64,000 bases of DNA from Euclidia mi (GCA_944739405.2 OX123193.2:22247516-22311515); one strand, 5' to 3'. Counted from the stretch's first letter, positions 1 to 13,177 are shown. A program made the numbers and translations. Notes: generated by a model not told the origin, from the letters alone.

Positions 1-2077
1 TTAAACTGGGATCATGTAATCACTGCTGTCACTATCGATGATAAAGTGCAAGCTTTCAGAGACACCGTCATTGCCCTTTACGACGTACATGCACCAGTTC
101 GAAGAATTAAGTTAAAGCGTCCCCCAGCTCCTTGGATGACGAGGGGAATTCGAATGATGATGAGACGCAGGAATCGCGCTTTCCGCAAGTTCAAAAAAGA
201 CCGCACTGACGAAAACTGGATCTGCTATAAGGCTGCAAGAAATCGGTGTAATCAATTGATACGCAACACCAAACGCCGATTTATCCTTAACAACATCACT
301 GTCTCATCCCCTGCCAATACCTGGAAGTTCTTGGGGACCCTGGGTATTGGTGGACAGCGTAATTTTGATCCTCCGACGACGCTTAGTTTGGATGATCTTA
401 ATCACCATTTCTCATCTTCCGTATATTTGGATCAGCACACTGAGCGTCGCACTGTAGATTACGTAAATAATCTTACCTGTTTAAATATAGACCCTTTTGA
501 ATTTTCTCCGGTGACACCTGCGGAGATCAAAAAGATTATCCTCTCCATAAAGTCAAATGCTGTGGGCTGTGACAACATTAGTCGTAAGATGATCGTCTCA
601 ATCTTAGACCATCTGTTGGCACCATTAACCCACATCATTAACTTTTCCCTTACCTCCGGCTCCTTTCCATCCTTATGGCGAAAGGCCTTTATCCTACCAC
701 TGCCTAAAGTAACCAATGCTTCCCTACCAAATCATTTCCGACCCATTTCTATTCTCCCTTACCTTTCTAAAGTCCTGGAAGCCTGCGTCCACAAACAATT
801 GTCCAGATTTGTTCAAATTAATGACCTACTGAGTCCATACCAATCTGGCTTCAGATCTGGACATAGCACTGTATCCGCTCTCCTTAAGGTGACTGGCGAT
901 ATGAGAGCGGGAATGGAAGGAACCAAGGTCACAGTGCTGGTCTTGGTGGACTTCACGAACGCTTTTAATACCGTCAGTCACGAAATCCTTCTATCCATAC
1001 TCTACCATCTAAAGATCTCCCCGGTGGCACTGGATTGGTTTTCTAATTATCTTCAGGGACGACAGCAGTCGGTTCGCCACGGTGAGTCTTCATCTAGTTG
1101 GTGTAACCTTCAATCTGGAGTTCCTCAAGGCGGAATTCTTTCTCCATTGTTATTTTCTATCTTTATCAATCTTCTAACTCAAAACCTTCAGTGTTCGTAT
1201 CATTTGTATGCCGATGACTTGCAGCTATATGAGCAGGCAGAAATAGATAACATATCTGCTGCTATTGAACGAATAAACCTTGACCTCATCAGATTGAAAA
1301 ACTGGTCAGATCGCTTTGGTGTAAACGTGAATCCAAACAAATGCCAGGCCATTATTGTGGGTAGTCAACGTATGGTCCAAAGAATTGATATTTCGTCTCT
1401 CCCACCACTAATATATGACCAGTCATCAATAAGATTTAGCCCTGTAGTAAAAGATCTTGGGTTATACATTGACAACAGTCTTAATTGGCAGGCTCATGTG
1501 ACCAACGTTAGTCAGAGAGTCATAGGAACCCTGCGCACTTTGTACCGCTTAAAGAATTTCCTTCCATGCAGCACTAAGGTAATGCTGGTTCAGACGTTGA
1601 TTTTTCCTATCATAGACTATGCTGATGTGTGTTATGAACCTGAATGCAGATCTTCTCACTAAATTAGACCGACTTCTCAATAACTGCATTCGATTCATTC
1701 ACAATCTTCGCAAGTATGACCATGTGTCTGCTTATCGTACTGAACTCAACTGGCTACCCATTCGTCAACGCCGTAGTATGCGTGCTCTCACTACTCTATT
1801 CTCTTTTCTAAACTCTCCTACCCCTCCTTCTTACTTGTCGTCCTACTTAAAGTACTTGTGTTTAAATCACAACAGAGATCTTCGCTCCTCTAATAACCGC
1901 CTCCTGCTATGTCCCTCCCACTCAACTAACTTCGTAAACTCCTCTTTCTTTGTCCAGTCTGTTCTTCTTTGGAATGCGCTTCCCCTTGAGATCAGGATGA
2001 TTACTAATCGGCTTTCTTTCAAGATAAAAGTTCGAGAGCTACTTTTGCGTAAATTGGCAGAATCTTCAGCACAATAA
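1..2077 (+). pseudogene. LINE ORF2 (reverse transcriptase), partial and frameshifted
   Basis: The frame is open from base 1, so the protein begins upstream of the window. The first part reads to a stop at 1660-1662. A +1 shift near 1635 joins it to the second frame, which ends at 2077. RT motifs are clear: FRPISILPYLSKVLE, the palm VDFTNAF, SGVPQGGILSPLLF, and the catalytic YADD at about 1207-1218. The conserved region after the RT (NWLPIRQRRS, LLWNALP) lies in the second frame, which shows that both frames belong to one gene. The enzyme would reverse transcribe its own RNA at a nicked target site. The single visible frameshift suggests recent inactivation. The endonuclease domain is outside the window. 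Confidence 0.85.
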
Positions 2078-2388
2078 GATAATTTATTTATATAGTTATA
2101 TATATAATTATATATATTATTTATATATGTTTTCGTATATATACCTTTATATATTAGTTTATGTTTGTACTATTGGTATTTATTTATTTATTGAAATATT
2201 AATATGTATTTATATATTATCAAACATATTTAATTAATCTTATATTTGTTACTACAAAAGTTCGGAACGCACCTACATCTATCATCTCTGCATCACCTTA
2301 GGTTGACTGTTAGAGAATGCCTTTGGCATTAAGTCCACCTATGTACATATTTTATTTGTGCAAAATGTAAATAAATAAATAAATAAAT
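1..2388 (+). mobile_element. CR1/Kiri-like LINE (non-LTR), 3' part
   Basis: This is the 3' part of a Jockey/CR1-group non-LTR retrotransposon whose 5' half lies before the window. It holds the end of the endonuclease-RT linker, the reverse transcriptase and an AT-rich 3' UTR of about 310 bp. The 3' UTR has a small hairpin around 2315-2330 (aatgcc/ggcatt) and ends in a (TAAA)n tail at 2368-2388. The tail abuts BEL/Pao coding sequence on the other strand, so the LINE inserted into that element. The clade name is inferred from RT motifs and from the absence of an RNase H domain. Confidence 0.85.
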
Positions 2389-5085
2389 GATAGGTTTGCT
2401 TTTTGTAAAATATCAGGACTGTTGGACTGCCACTTTCTGAGATGGAATTGTGCTGATTTTAGAGCTGCATTTACTGACATTGCTATTTTTATTAACCGAG
2501 ACTTCCGGTCTGAGCCCGTGATCAGGTCATCACAATAAAACTCATGTATGATGATCTCCGACACTTCCTTGTCATGTTGGCAGTCCAACCCAACCTGTCT
2601 GATACAACGTGTAGCGAGGTAGGGTGCTGAAGCTGTCCCATACGTTACTGTATTTAATGTGTAGGTTTTCAGTGGTTCTGACTCATCGAAACGAAATACA
2701 ATTTGTTGTAATGATCGTTGGTTTTCTACTGATGGATATTTGCCTGTACATTTTTTCAATATCAGCTGATATTATGTATTTGTGTTGTCTGAACCTAATA
2801 AGTATAGAAATCAAATCATCTTGTACTACTGGTCCTATTGTCTGTATATCATTAAGTGATATTTTGTTAGATGTGCGTGCCGATGCATCAAAAACCACCC
2901 TGAACTTTGTTGTGGTGCTGGTGTTTTGTATTATACCATGATGTGGTATATAATATGAAGGTGTCAGAGTGTTACTGTTTGTGTTTTTAGTCATGTGACC
3001 TAGGTCAAGGTATTCTTGCATAAAAGTTAGATATTGTTGTTTGTATGTAGGGTCTGATTTGAATCGTTTTTCTATGTTAAGGAAACGAATCTTTGCCTGA
3101 CTATATGACTGGCCTAAGCACTCTGGCGATTGTTTGAACGGTATAGTGACCACAAATCTACCATCAGCATTGCGAGTTGTAGTTGATGTAAATATTTTTT
3201 CACATGATAGCTGAGTAATGTGAGGTATGTCTGAAGGAGTAGATATGTTTTCTAATTCCCAAAATTTGTTTATGTTATCTGAGATCTGATTCACAAAGAA
3301 TGAGTTTTGAATTTTATTTTGAATATGAGTATTTGAAATGCAGCCTGATATCAACCAGCCTAAATCTGTTTGTTGTAGAACTGGTTGCTGTTTTCCTAAT
3401 TCCAATCTTCCAGTACCCATGACTTCCCAGAATATGTCTGCACCCAATAATAAATCAATAGGGGCTGGAATGTTAAAGTCAGGGTCTGCCAGTTGTATAC
3501 AACTAGGTATTTGAATGGTATCTTTGTTTATGTATGTATGTGGGACTGTATTGCAAATTTGGTTAATCACAAGACATAAAATGTCCGTCCTGTAATTTTT
3601 ATTGTGTGCTGATTGAATGTGAATGTTAGTATTTTTTGTTATGTTTGTGCACTGATTATTAATACTAGTGACCATGGTGTCTATAGTTTGAATGGGTAAG
3701 CCCAGTTTTGAGCACAAGTGCCTAGTTATATAGCTTGAGGTGCTGCCATTGTCTAGTAGTGCTCGTACCTTATGTGGTTTTCCTTGTTTGTCATATATTT
3801 TGACTTGTGCAGTTGACAGTAATATTGTTTTGTTCTGCGTGCAACTAGTTAATGTGACAGATGATGGTTTTGGTGCATCTAAGTGTAAAAGTGTATTATG
3901 TTTTTTGTTGCAGTACTTACATGTCCCTCTTCTGCATAATTTGTTGTCATGACCAGGTTTTAAACAGTTGGAGCAGATTTTTAATCTCTGTACCTCCCTG
4001 ATTCTTTGTTCAATGGACATCTGTCTAAACTTTTCACAAGAAAATAATAGATGATGCTGTTTACACAAAGGACATGTGGGTACTTTTTGTGTGTTCATTT
4101 TTGTAAATGACTTTGTATTTTGTCCCACTTGAGTATCTGATTTGCTATTGTTGTTAATAATTGATTGTTCTAAAACTTCTAATACATCAGCACGACCTCT
4201 TAAAAATTTATTCAGGCACTCAAGTGTGGGCATGTCTGTGAGTGTGTTTTTGTGTTCTTCCCAATATCTTAATGTGTTTGAGTCAAATTTACTTGACACT
4301 AAATATATTATTAATGTATCCCAGTATTCTGTTTTTTCACCTAATGTGGCTAATGCGCTGAGGTTTTTCTGAACTGTGTCAATTAATTGTCTCAAACACA
4401 CCGAGGATTCTTTTTCAATATTATTTAAGTTGTATAATGCATGAATGTGATTTCCTATCAGCTGTCGTTTGTTATCATATCTTTCACATGACAATTTCCA
4501 CGCTACCTCAAAGTTGTCACCTGTAATTTCTAGTGATTTTATAACTAACGATGCACTGCCCGATAGTGAGGAACGCAAGTAGTAAAACTTTTGAATGTTA
4601 TCTAATGTTCTATGCGTAATAAGTGATTGAAATGTGTCTCTGTACTCAAGCCAATCCTGATGATCACCCGAGAAGTGTGGCAAGTCAATAGTGGGTAGTT
4701 TAATAAATGATTTGGTCCCACCTGAATGATCCTTGTCTGACTCTGGATTAGTTACCAGCTTGTCATTTAACTGAATAAGCCGGGAAGCCTGTGCCACCAA
4801 CAACTGGTAATCATTTTCAAATTGTTCACTTTTTGGGTCTGGTTCATCGGTGAACTCTGAGATGTCAGCGTTCAATTCAATAAGTGTCTGAACGTCCTGG
4901 AAAGTTTTATGTATTGTTTTAAACTCCAAAAGTCTGTTTTTTAGCTCAATAACTTGGATATCTGTTAATGTATTATTGGGCAGAATGAGGTTAATATATT
5001 TTTTAAATAATGTGAGTTTCCTTTTAACAATGCCACGTTGTTTGATTAATTCATTATCATCAGGTTTATTACCTTTAGTGGCCAT
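2389..5085 (-). pseudogene. BEL/Pao gag-pro-pol polyprotein, truncated and frameshifted
   Basis: The 800-codon frame starts at 5085 and runs to 2683. A DUF1759-like gag region lies at about residues 130-290. A CCHC zinc knuckle (CSNCLKPGHDNKLC) is at 371-384. A retroviral-type aspartic protease of the A17 kind is at about 430-600, with the active site in RALLDNGSTSSYI (D445). The RT begins near 727 (FRVVFDAS, ADIEKMYRQI). A frameshift at about 2720-2760 moves the RT into another frame, which carries TYGTASAPYLATR and the catalytic box as FYCDDL. Coding ends at about 2389 at the LINE junction. The family assignment is firm. The element is dead because of the shift and the insertion. Confidence 0.88.
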
Positions 5086-6018
5086 TGTTGTGAATTAAGG
5101 ACACACAATGTTGCAAAAGAAATAAGAAAAATATGAGCAGGAAATGTTATCACAGAATTTGTGTAGATAGTTGTGCAATACTTAAATTATAGCAGCAAGC
5201 GGCAGAAAGCAAGGCTGTGCAAAGCTTGAGTGCACAGCTAACACGTGGTGGGCGAAGCCCTAGGCCGCATGCGCGTGGGATGACCACGTGGGGGCTCCTT
5301 ATTTAGGCAGGCGGCTGGCAATTTAGGCTTGGCAAGCTATCCAGATGCTGGGGAATGTTATTTTGGTTTTAGTATTATGAAAAAAGGGCTAATTTGATGA
5401 GAAGGATTGACATGAGAGGTTATGAAATGCTGATATTTTCTGAATATTTTTGCTTATTTTTGATTGAAATAAGTGTGTACTTAGTTTGATAATGTAATTA
5501 TCATGAAAATATGAGTCTGAAAAGTCTGATTCAGTAATTGCTGTTGCAATTTGAAAAAATCAGTTGAAAAGTTAATAAAGGAAAAAATAATTGGTCTGAT
5601 TATCTGTTATCCTGATGCTGTGCTGCGCTGAGACCGTCGTGGCTGTCTTCGACTGTCGTTGTCCTCGCCGTGATGATTTTTCTAGAAGTGTCCACGTTGC
5701 TTCTTGTAAAGATGGTGTTTATGGCGACGGTCTTCAATCACGAATGGATGGCTTCGAATGGACCAATGTATAATCCATATACAAGTAAACTATGCGATAC
5801 TGTGCAAAGCGGACTGTATTTCGCGTAAATGTGATATGGTTCTTTACAAAACTGTAAATTCCGACAAGCCTGGGCGCGCCCTTCAAAAAGTGTGTCTTGC
5901 TGTTTCTGTCAACCAACTGTCAGTGCATCCGCTTGTGCGCCGGCGCCCGTGCGGCGCGGCGTCCAGAGGGCGCGGGGGGGGGGCGCCTAGTGCTGTGCGC
6001 AGCGTGTCATAGACAATA
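5086..6018 (-). other. BEL/Pao leader and probable 5' LTR
   Basis: Non-coding DNA between the gag start and the beginning of repeat X. By position it should contain the primer-binding site and 5' LTR. I could not find a convincing primer-binding site or LTR ends. The stretch is AT-rich, except for GC-rich parts at about 5220-5300 and 5930-6000, the latter with a run of G. Confidence 0.45.
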
Positions 6019-9000
6019 ACCATGTATGTATTTATTAATTTATTTATACACAAACAAGTTGTAGGTAGGTACAGTGGAACAACTTACCGCTAGACCACCA
6101 TAAGGGCGAGAATCTCTTAGCAAGGCATCGTATCTTCCAGTGCTACTTTACACGCACATTGACTCTCGTATACAAAACCAGTTTCTAGTGTGACTCAACT
6201 CTATGAGCGAGCCAAGGGATTTTTTTTCAAACTGGTCCAACGCCGACCTGTTTGATTGTATAATGGTGGACACAATGCCATAAGGTATTCTCTATCTGTC
6301 AACATTAAGGTGGTGCAGAAACAAAAGTGGTAGGTATAACTGTAAATTTAACTAATATTTATGAAGTGTAACATAATCAGTATCATATAATTAATTAGTG
6401 TACCGTACCGTATTTTAGGTTATTATTTCTTAGTCTCTATTTCATACACGGATGGCGTAATCAAGTGATCTAAACATCCGCATCGTCACTTAACACTGCG
6501 ACGAGAGTTGTGGATCCACTAATGATTATTGCGAGTTTAGATATTCTCGGTATTCGTTGGTTGAATATTTGTAAAGCCTTCTGTGGTATTTTCAATCCGC
6601 AAGGGATTTAAATTTTCTTACGAGTCAAAGATAGTAGTGCGGTGACACGTTACGGTATTGGAATTGACCATGTCCATTGACAATGCCATCGACGTGACCA
6701 CGATATGCTTCATATTATATATATTGGTCAATCAGTCAACAAATCAGTCCTTAATATCTCTGAGCTACATATTTTTACGCGATACTGACTCTTATTAGTA
6801 ATTTCACTATATTTCTTTTAATATCACCAATGAATCAAGCCAATTTGTGTATCAATAAAAGTTTCCACAAAACAAGCCAACCCACAAGTACTTTATTCGC
6901 GAATAAAGAAACCTGTAAAATATTATATCGCGAGCATTTTAACGATAAACCAATAACAACTTCATCATTCCGTTTTAGCGAAGGATTTCGCTACGGTTGC
7001 CAAACTTATTCTTTTAATCGAATCGAAAATCTTCGCACTTCGAGTGATTTATATTATTTGAACTGAGAACGAAATTGAATTTGCATGAACGAGGGGAGTG
7101 CAAGTGGGTAATTATGGATTTATTCGAAGCTTAAATTCGACATTTCGAAGTGATCATTACGGTTAGGTATATATTGTTGATTTTAATTATAATGTAAAAT
7201 CAGGGTATGATTGCGGTGTTAAGGGATTTAATTATTTGATGTTGTGATTTCAGCCAGGCACCACCTTTCCACCGTCCTCCGTCTTTTGCGTATCAGAATA
7301 ATAGCGGTTATAACATTCTTGGTTGTACTTATTAATGTTGACGGATTAGCCTAAAAGCAAATTAAATTATTGCTTAGGGGATTGGGGACATTAGGCGGGG
7401 CACCTGAAAATAATTTAATTGCAAGCAAATAAGAGGTGATGCTCTTGGCATTTAGAAACGCGCGCGTTTGGACTGATTAGAGTCGAAAATTCGTACTTCA
7501 ATAAATACCTAAGTAACAAATGCGTTGGTTTGTATCGTACTGTAGTGTAAGTATTGTTTAAAAGGACTTTTTTTAAAAGGATAGGAGATCCCACAGGTTT
7601 CGATCGGGCGTCAAGTAATCTGTGCTTATTCATTATTTACAATTATCCGGATAAAATGTGTCCTAGTACCTACCTCTATATGTTTCAAGTATTTTTGTTA
7701 TAGATACTTAAGGCTTCTATGGTACAAAGAAATGGTAGTGAGTGGAACACATTGGTCTAGGGCTACAGACATATACTCGTGAGATTTCAGTTCGAATACG
7801 GTTTAGCGACTACCGTGTTCGAACCTTGGGACATATATCCAGGCTCTGTGGATAATATTTTTTAAGTACCTACATCTTTTCCACTAATAATTAACTCTGT
7901 GTCGCCAGGGACTTTACAAACGTTCAATAAACGGACACTAATCTACACAACAATTTGTGGAACACAAAGTGTTATCCTTGGAAGAAGATGAATTAAGTAG
8001 GAATCGAACCCGAACGACAAGGTAATTTTTCACGAGATAACAATGACGGGCAGGTAGGTAATGCCAGTGGATATAATCTCTCGAGAATGTAGATACCTAC
8101 TCGCGTTCTACATATTTAGCATTCATTTGCAGGCGCGGTTGTAGCTGTAATATGAATATATTGAATGCCAAATGACTGCGCAATACAATATACCTACTTA
8201 TAATTCACGTTCTACGCTTGTTCTATTCCAGGATGTTTGGACTTTTGTGGTGCTAACCAATGAATTAAACCGTAAATAAAATGTCTTCGATTGAATTCGA
8301 AGGTCAGTTACAAGTCAAAGTATTCATAGACATTTGAGTATAACCACTGCGAAGGCGGTAAGGTTATGCTGATACTGAATCAATTCCGGTTAAATTAGAA
8401 AGCCGATTGCGTTAAACTTAGGAGGATAATATGAAGGCCAGACAAAAACTTAGGACCACATCGAATCGATCAAAATAGTATTCTGTTGTTCTTTAAAAAT
8501 AGATACATCACAAGAATAACGAAAAAAAGATATTGCAACTTCTTCAAATAAAATCTATATAAAACACCCAAAAAGCTTAGAAATGTGTAATAAAAGCAGG
8601 GGTGTATCGTTTGTGAAAGACATTTTATTTAAGTGTGTACACAAGTGTGTGGTTCATTGACATCGGTAGCACAAACATTTAGAAAAAAATAAACCGAATT
8701 ACTGAAGCGCTACCTAATGCCTACAGTAACATAAAATCAAACGAGTATTTATTCTAAGCGCTTTGGCAGGCTTTGGAGATATATAATATTCTTCGCAGTA
8801 AGATTCGAGTGCCTACGACACCAACTGAAACGGTTTCACGTGATTTTCCGTTACGACTGTATATGACATGTCTATAAAAACACTGTTACGGAAAAAGTAC
8901 CAATAGGCTTAGGTATTTAAAGTGGGTGACTGGAATATTTAAGTAGAAAGACATTATAATAACTTTCTAGTTAAGTCTGTAATTTTTCTTGTAGGCGCTT

Positions 9001-9425
9001 ATGACACAGGCTTTCTTAAATGTATTATTCTATGTTGGCTATATTTATGTAACACCTTATAAACTTATACATTTTAAGCTAAAGCAATCTTCAGTACCTA
9101 AGCTACAACGCAAGGGAACGACATTGCCACTCTTAATATTCTAATGGGCAGCTCCTTGTAGATGTATTTTATATACGTACCATGTTATTCCATTCTCAGG
9201 TGATGGTGAGCATTTCTACTCTAAAATTTACGTCTACGCTGCTGTCTATTACCGAGATCTGCCAATTATATCATAACCCTGTACTGCTACGAATTATTTC
9301 CTTAAAAAATGTACCTGGGACCCCTTAGAGACAAAGAGTTATTGTTAAGACGGCGAGAGCATTGTGTCCGTTACGACAACAGATTATTTAGAGTCTACGT
9401 CAATACGCACATTACGCACTATTTG
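6019..9425 (+). repeat. Long interspersed repeat X, copy A
   Basis: Copy A of a long repeat found three times in the window in the same orientation. It matches copy B from 19405 and copy C from 60200. It starts abruptly at the BEL/Pao boundary, so about 900 bp present at the left of copies B and C are missing. Landmarks are a short open frame at 6830-7066 and the block from about 7826 to 9070, which matches 21268-23000. The last recognisable match to copy B is near 9425. No transposase, RT or terminal repeats were seen, so its class is unknown. Confidence 0.75.
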
Positions 9426-10880
9426 ACAAGCTATGAAACATAGGGTTCAATAACATTACATTTAAAAAACAATACATATTCACCCACATTACATTCCTTA
9501 CCTATTTTAAAAATAGAGTCAATCCCAAGTAATAATTGGCATAACAATAATGACAGCCATGTTTATATACTGCTGCTGGCGAGGGCCTCCGTCACCTCTA
9601 CGTACCGTATGAAAGAGGCTAGAGTCAAACATGCTTTCCAAGTGCGGGTTGACTCACGATCGATGTTTTCCTTTACCATTTAGCAAGCAAATAAATAGCA
9701 ATCTAATACGCACTCAACTTCGGAGAACATAAATACATAAGTCAACCATACCTACGAGTAATTCAACATGTTTAACATCGACAATGAACACAACAAAAAA
9801 CAAATATAGTAGCAGCTACTTGGATCATGCAAGGTTTTAACTTCTTCAGCATATGAGTTTGTGTCGGAGGTTTTACCTAAATTGGACCACGCTCTCGCAC
9901 GGCAACTTTTGGTAGCGATGCTGACGTATGTTCTCATCTATAAACAGTCGCAATCACAGAACAGATAAGTAGACTCTCTGTTCTTCTGTGGTCGCAATGC
10001 TGAGGATGGCCGTGTACTTTCGCCCAGATTTTGTATCGCTACTATCACGATGCTGTCGCGCTTGAGTCGCGACGCAAATGCGATTCGGTATAGATATAGA
10101 AATTTGAATGCATGTAGCGAAGCTCTCGCACACATGTATCAATACGACTGCCCGTTTGCATCGTTTCTGTCGCTCGTTGAAAACGCACATGACCTGCGAT
10201 ATTACTAAGCGATTCCGAGGCGCCTGCACAAAAAGTGCAACAGCAAAAAGTCCACGTGGGTGAGGCTTTAAACCCAAGGGACCCGTTGCTCTATCTAATT
10301 TTCTATTGTATTCTACCCACAGACCAAACTACAAAAGTACCTGTAGTATAGATATGTCACGAGAGTTACGTGCCACATCTCTACAAGTGTATTTATTCTA
10401 TGGCTCTGCTTAGTGGTTTCATGAAACTTTTATAGCCGCAAACCCTTTGAGGTGAGCCCCCGGTCTAAACGAGTCGCGATTTGAATGCCGCTAGTTTACT
10501 GGGTCAAGTGACGTCTATTGATGGCGAGGACACTACGAGCCCCAGTTTCTTCAAGACGTGTGTCGTAAGGAACGTAAATCGTCTCAAAGCGTGCCCTCAA
10601 ATTGCGGGTACTTTGTATTTCGCAGCTGCCACGTTCAAAGAGAAAATTGGTGTTTCCGAATGACGAGAAAACTGGATTTTTATTTTGTTATTTTCAATTT
10701 GTGTTCATAGTAATATAATCAAGTAGATGCTATCAAGCATAATTAAATATAAACACTGTTGAATATTTTGTATCTGAATCATAAAAAAACATACCTAAGG
10801 TGTAGTCACAGTATCAATTTACGACTGAGACGTCGTGGTCTTCGTCCTTGCCACTGAAAAAAAATAACAAAAAACTTAGC
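9426..10880. other. No feature recognised
   Basis: AT-rich non-coding DNA with only short chance open frames. A moderately GC-rich piece at about 9890-10230 looks repeat-like, but I could not assign it or find ends. Confidence 0.4.
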
Positions 10881-11020
10881 CCAGGCGCGCCCTGGCGACC
10901 AGGTCGCGGCGGCCAGCGAAATACATATGCAGCGGCTGCTGGCCGTTTGCAGCCATGTGCGCGCACCGATACATATTACGATACAATGCATGTATTGCCT
11001 GGCCGCCAGTGCGCGCCTGG
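10881..11020. mobile_element. Small foldback element (MITE-like)
   Basis: Inverted repeats of 22 bp with two mismatches, at 10881-10902 and 10999-11020, bracket about 95 bp. The flanks show a similar acttagc / acttatagc on the two sides, possibly a diverged target duplication. The GC-rich arms stand out from AT-rich surroundings. There is no coding capacity. It could be a MITE or a simple palindromic element. Confidence 0.5.
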
Positions 11021-11199
11021 ACTTATAGCTACCTACACTAATAATCATGATTAACGTTAAGAAACCCGTTGAAAATCATCGCTCCACACACGGCCTGTCA
11101 CACATCGCTGTGCCTGGCAAAGTACATACGTAAAGTACCTATCCTCCAGTAACACTGACATAACATATGACACTAATCCAATCAAAACCGAGACCCGAA

Positions 11200-11400
11200 A
11201 GATAAAACATATTGTGTACCACACAGTGTTGTCTCTTTAAAGGGAAAACTCGACATCAAACCCTATTCCAACACTTCTGGCCAGCGAGGTATAGTAGGCC
11301 AAATCCTTCACTTGGCTCACAATAGTCATAATGCTGACGTAAATTAGGAGAGGCCTGTATCCAGCAGTGGACAGCGTAACTCGGTTATAATGAATGTTGA
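11200..11400 (+). mobile_element. Retroposon 'T' fragment with LINE-type 3' tail
   Basis: A diverged, 5'-truncated copy of the retroposon that is complete at 15588-15820. It shares the run from 'aaactcgacatcaaaccc' through the 'ccagcgaggtatagtagg' block to the tail 'gaggcctgtatccagcagtg'. No terminal GAT repeat remains. Confidence 0.6.
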
Positions 11401-11637
11401 ATTCATGCTACAATTCCCCTCCACGAAGATCGCCAACCAGCGTTCTTAATTTTGTATGAATTTTAAAATGTACTTACGCTGAAATCTTTTCCAATTCGAT
11501 TAACACGCTATAAGCGGTATTGGTATTGGTAATTATCAGCAAAGATAATGGACAGCAGAAAGCGCACGCTTTCCCTTCATAATACTTATTTGTAATTACT
11601 TCTTTAGTTTACCGATATATTGCCTCAGTCATGCAGT

Positions 11638-13177
11638 CAGTGGCGCCAGTGGAGGATCTAGGGAGGGGCTAGCCGTGGCACTTGCCCCGGGCGGCAGCGT
11701 CAGGGGGGCGCCAAAACCATATCAGGGCACCTATCATAACGTAGAGACATTAATGAGTATGGACACTGTTAGGCGCGTATCTTGACAAAAGCCATACCTA
11801 CTTCTTAATTTGATATTTTTCGTTAACATAAAAACAAAAAAGTAAATCAACAAAATAATCACAGAGTTTGAAATATGATGATTATTGAGATCAAAGATGA
11901 GATTATTTTCCAATCTTGTTAACTGCTCGCCAGATATATCTCCATTCATCATCCAACAAATTAGCCAAGTGGTTTAAGTCATAAAAATAGAAGCTAGTTG
12001 AGAAACGACATGTTGAGCTTGGAGCTAATTTGGACAACACTAAGTTCATGTTCAATGATCACAAAATTCTCGAACCAACTTCTATCGAAGGTGTAACCCT
12101 CAGAGTTATCCAGGTGTAGGTGTATACTTACACTAAGCTACTTGACGTTAATGTTGCAGTTAGGTCGAGAAACTTTGTGGGTGCAATTGTTCAGCGGTGT
12201 TTCTAGCGGCCAGGCACAGGGCGCAGATCCTGGGCAGGCGTATAAAATATTTGGATGCTTCGGCTGAAGTTTGCATTGGGCGCATCAAAGACATGTTATG
12301 GCACTCAGTAGGTATAGCAAACTCAACAGGCAGCAGGCTAGTTATATCTGTAGTAGAAGCAATGATCGGTTGCATGTTCTTGGCAAACGTAGCGTTGGAC
12401 GCCCTCCGGCCAGGTGAGCCAATGACTTGAGGAGGGTAGCTAGTAGTAGCTGGCAGGATGGCAAAATGGGAGAATGGCTTTTGTGGCATACCATGGAAGA
12501 GGTTAACGTTCAGCAGTGGATAGCATAATAAGCTGATGAGATGAGGTTGAGAAATAAAATAATCTTTAATACATTTTTAAGGCTATGGATTTAATATGGC
12601 AGACTTAAATAAGTTCAACCAATGGCTATACATTTCAGTACCTTGGCTCATAATACGTAGAAAAATTTGCATAGCGAAAGCAGCGATGACTCAACTTGAG
12701 AAAATTTGGAAGAATTTAAACATGTAAAACCGGATCATGACCATATTTCTTGGAGCTAAAACCTGGATGCTTAAAGGCGTTGAGAGAAATGTGTTGCTGT
12801 TGCTGCCTGCCAAAGATTTCTCGAACCACCCATCGCCCAAACACCCAAGGTCTATCTTCTATTTGTCTACAGATGTTGTGAGTAATTTCTTTTTTTTGTT
12901 GAGTACAATATATTCACAACAGTGAGTAATTTCAGCCCTATTGCAAGAAGAGAGGCCAACAATTTGGAAAAAATTGGTTTTAATACTGTTATTTAAAGAA
13001 TGCGAGAGGTTTACCTCTGGTATGAGCACCAGACACAATTTAAAAGCTATAAGGTAAGTATGTCTCGTGGATCTGCGTTCGAACATACAAAGGCCACAAA
13101 AAAATTTCAAACTCTGTTGGGAGGGGCGCGTTTATCAAGATTTGCCCCAGCTCGAAAAATTCGTAGATTCGCCACTG
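11638..13177. mobile_element. Non-autonomous hAT-like DNA transposon
   Basis: The element begins cagtggcg (11638-11645) and ends cgccactg (13170-13177), a perfect 8 bp terminal inverted repeat. The 8 bp outside are catgcagt on the left and cgtgcagt on the right, matching at 7 of 8, the target duplication length expected for hAT. Subterminal sequence with 'gccccgggcggcag' and 'ggggggcgcc' is of a type common in insect hAT elements. No intact transposase frame is present, so it would depend on another element. It contains a decayed LINE 3' end at about 12358-12540. Confidence 0.72.
12358..12540 (+). pseudogene. RTE-like LINE 3' coding end, inside the hAT element
   Basis: Read in frame, this gives LGKRSVGRPPARSANDLRRV followed after about 25 residues by EEVNVQQWIA and stops. 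That is the usual C-terminus of RTE-like LINE proteins: a basic GKRxxGRP..RW segment, then a short linker ending in EAYxQQW. It is followed by 'gctgatgagatgagg', a remnant of the GAT-type tail. It lacks any RT domain. It is a fragment carried in the hAT element or a nested insertion. Confidence 0.6.

Larger units (their letters stand above)
2389..6018 (-). mobile_element. BEL/Pao LTR retrotransposon, 5' part, interrupted by a LINE
   Basis: The 5' part of a BEL/Pao element on the minus strand. It contains the gag, protease and start of the reverse transcriptase. It stops at about 2389, where a plus-strand LINE tail begins, so the remainder of pol and the 3' LTR should lie before position 1. 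The upstream leader and LTR lie somewhere in 5086-6018. The right edge is set at 6018 because repeat X begins there and matches its other copies from that point. No second LTR is visible, so LTR limits and target duplication could not be fixed. Confidence 0.8.

Noticed and set aside
6830..7066. A 78-codon open frame present in all three copies of repeat X (also 20085-20321 and 61213-61434), at first a possible conserved small protein
   Set aside because: Comparing copies A and B by eye, about eight of ten codon differences change the amino acid, and copy C has a 4 bp duplication that shifts the frame. That is not the pattern of a protein under selection.
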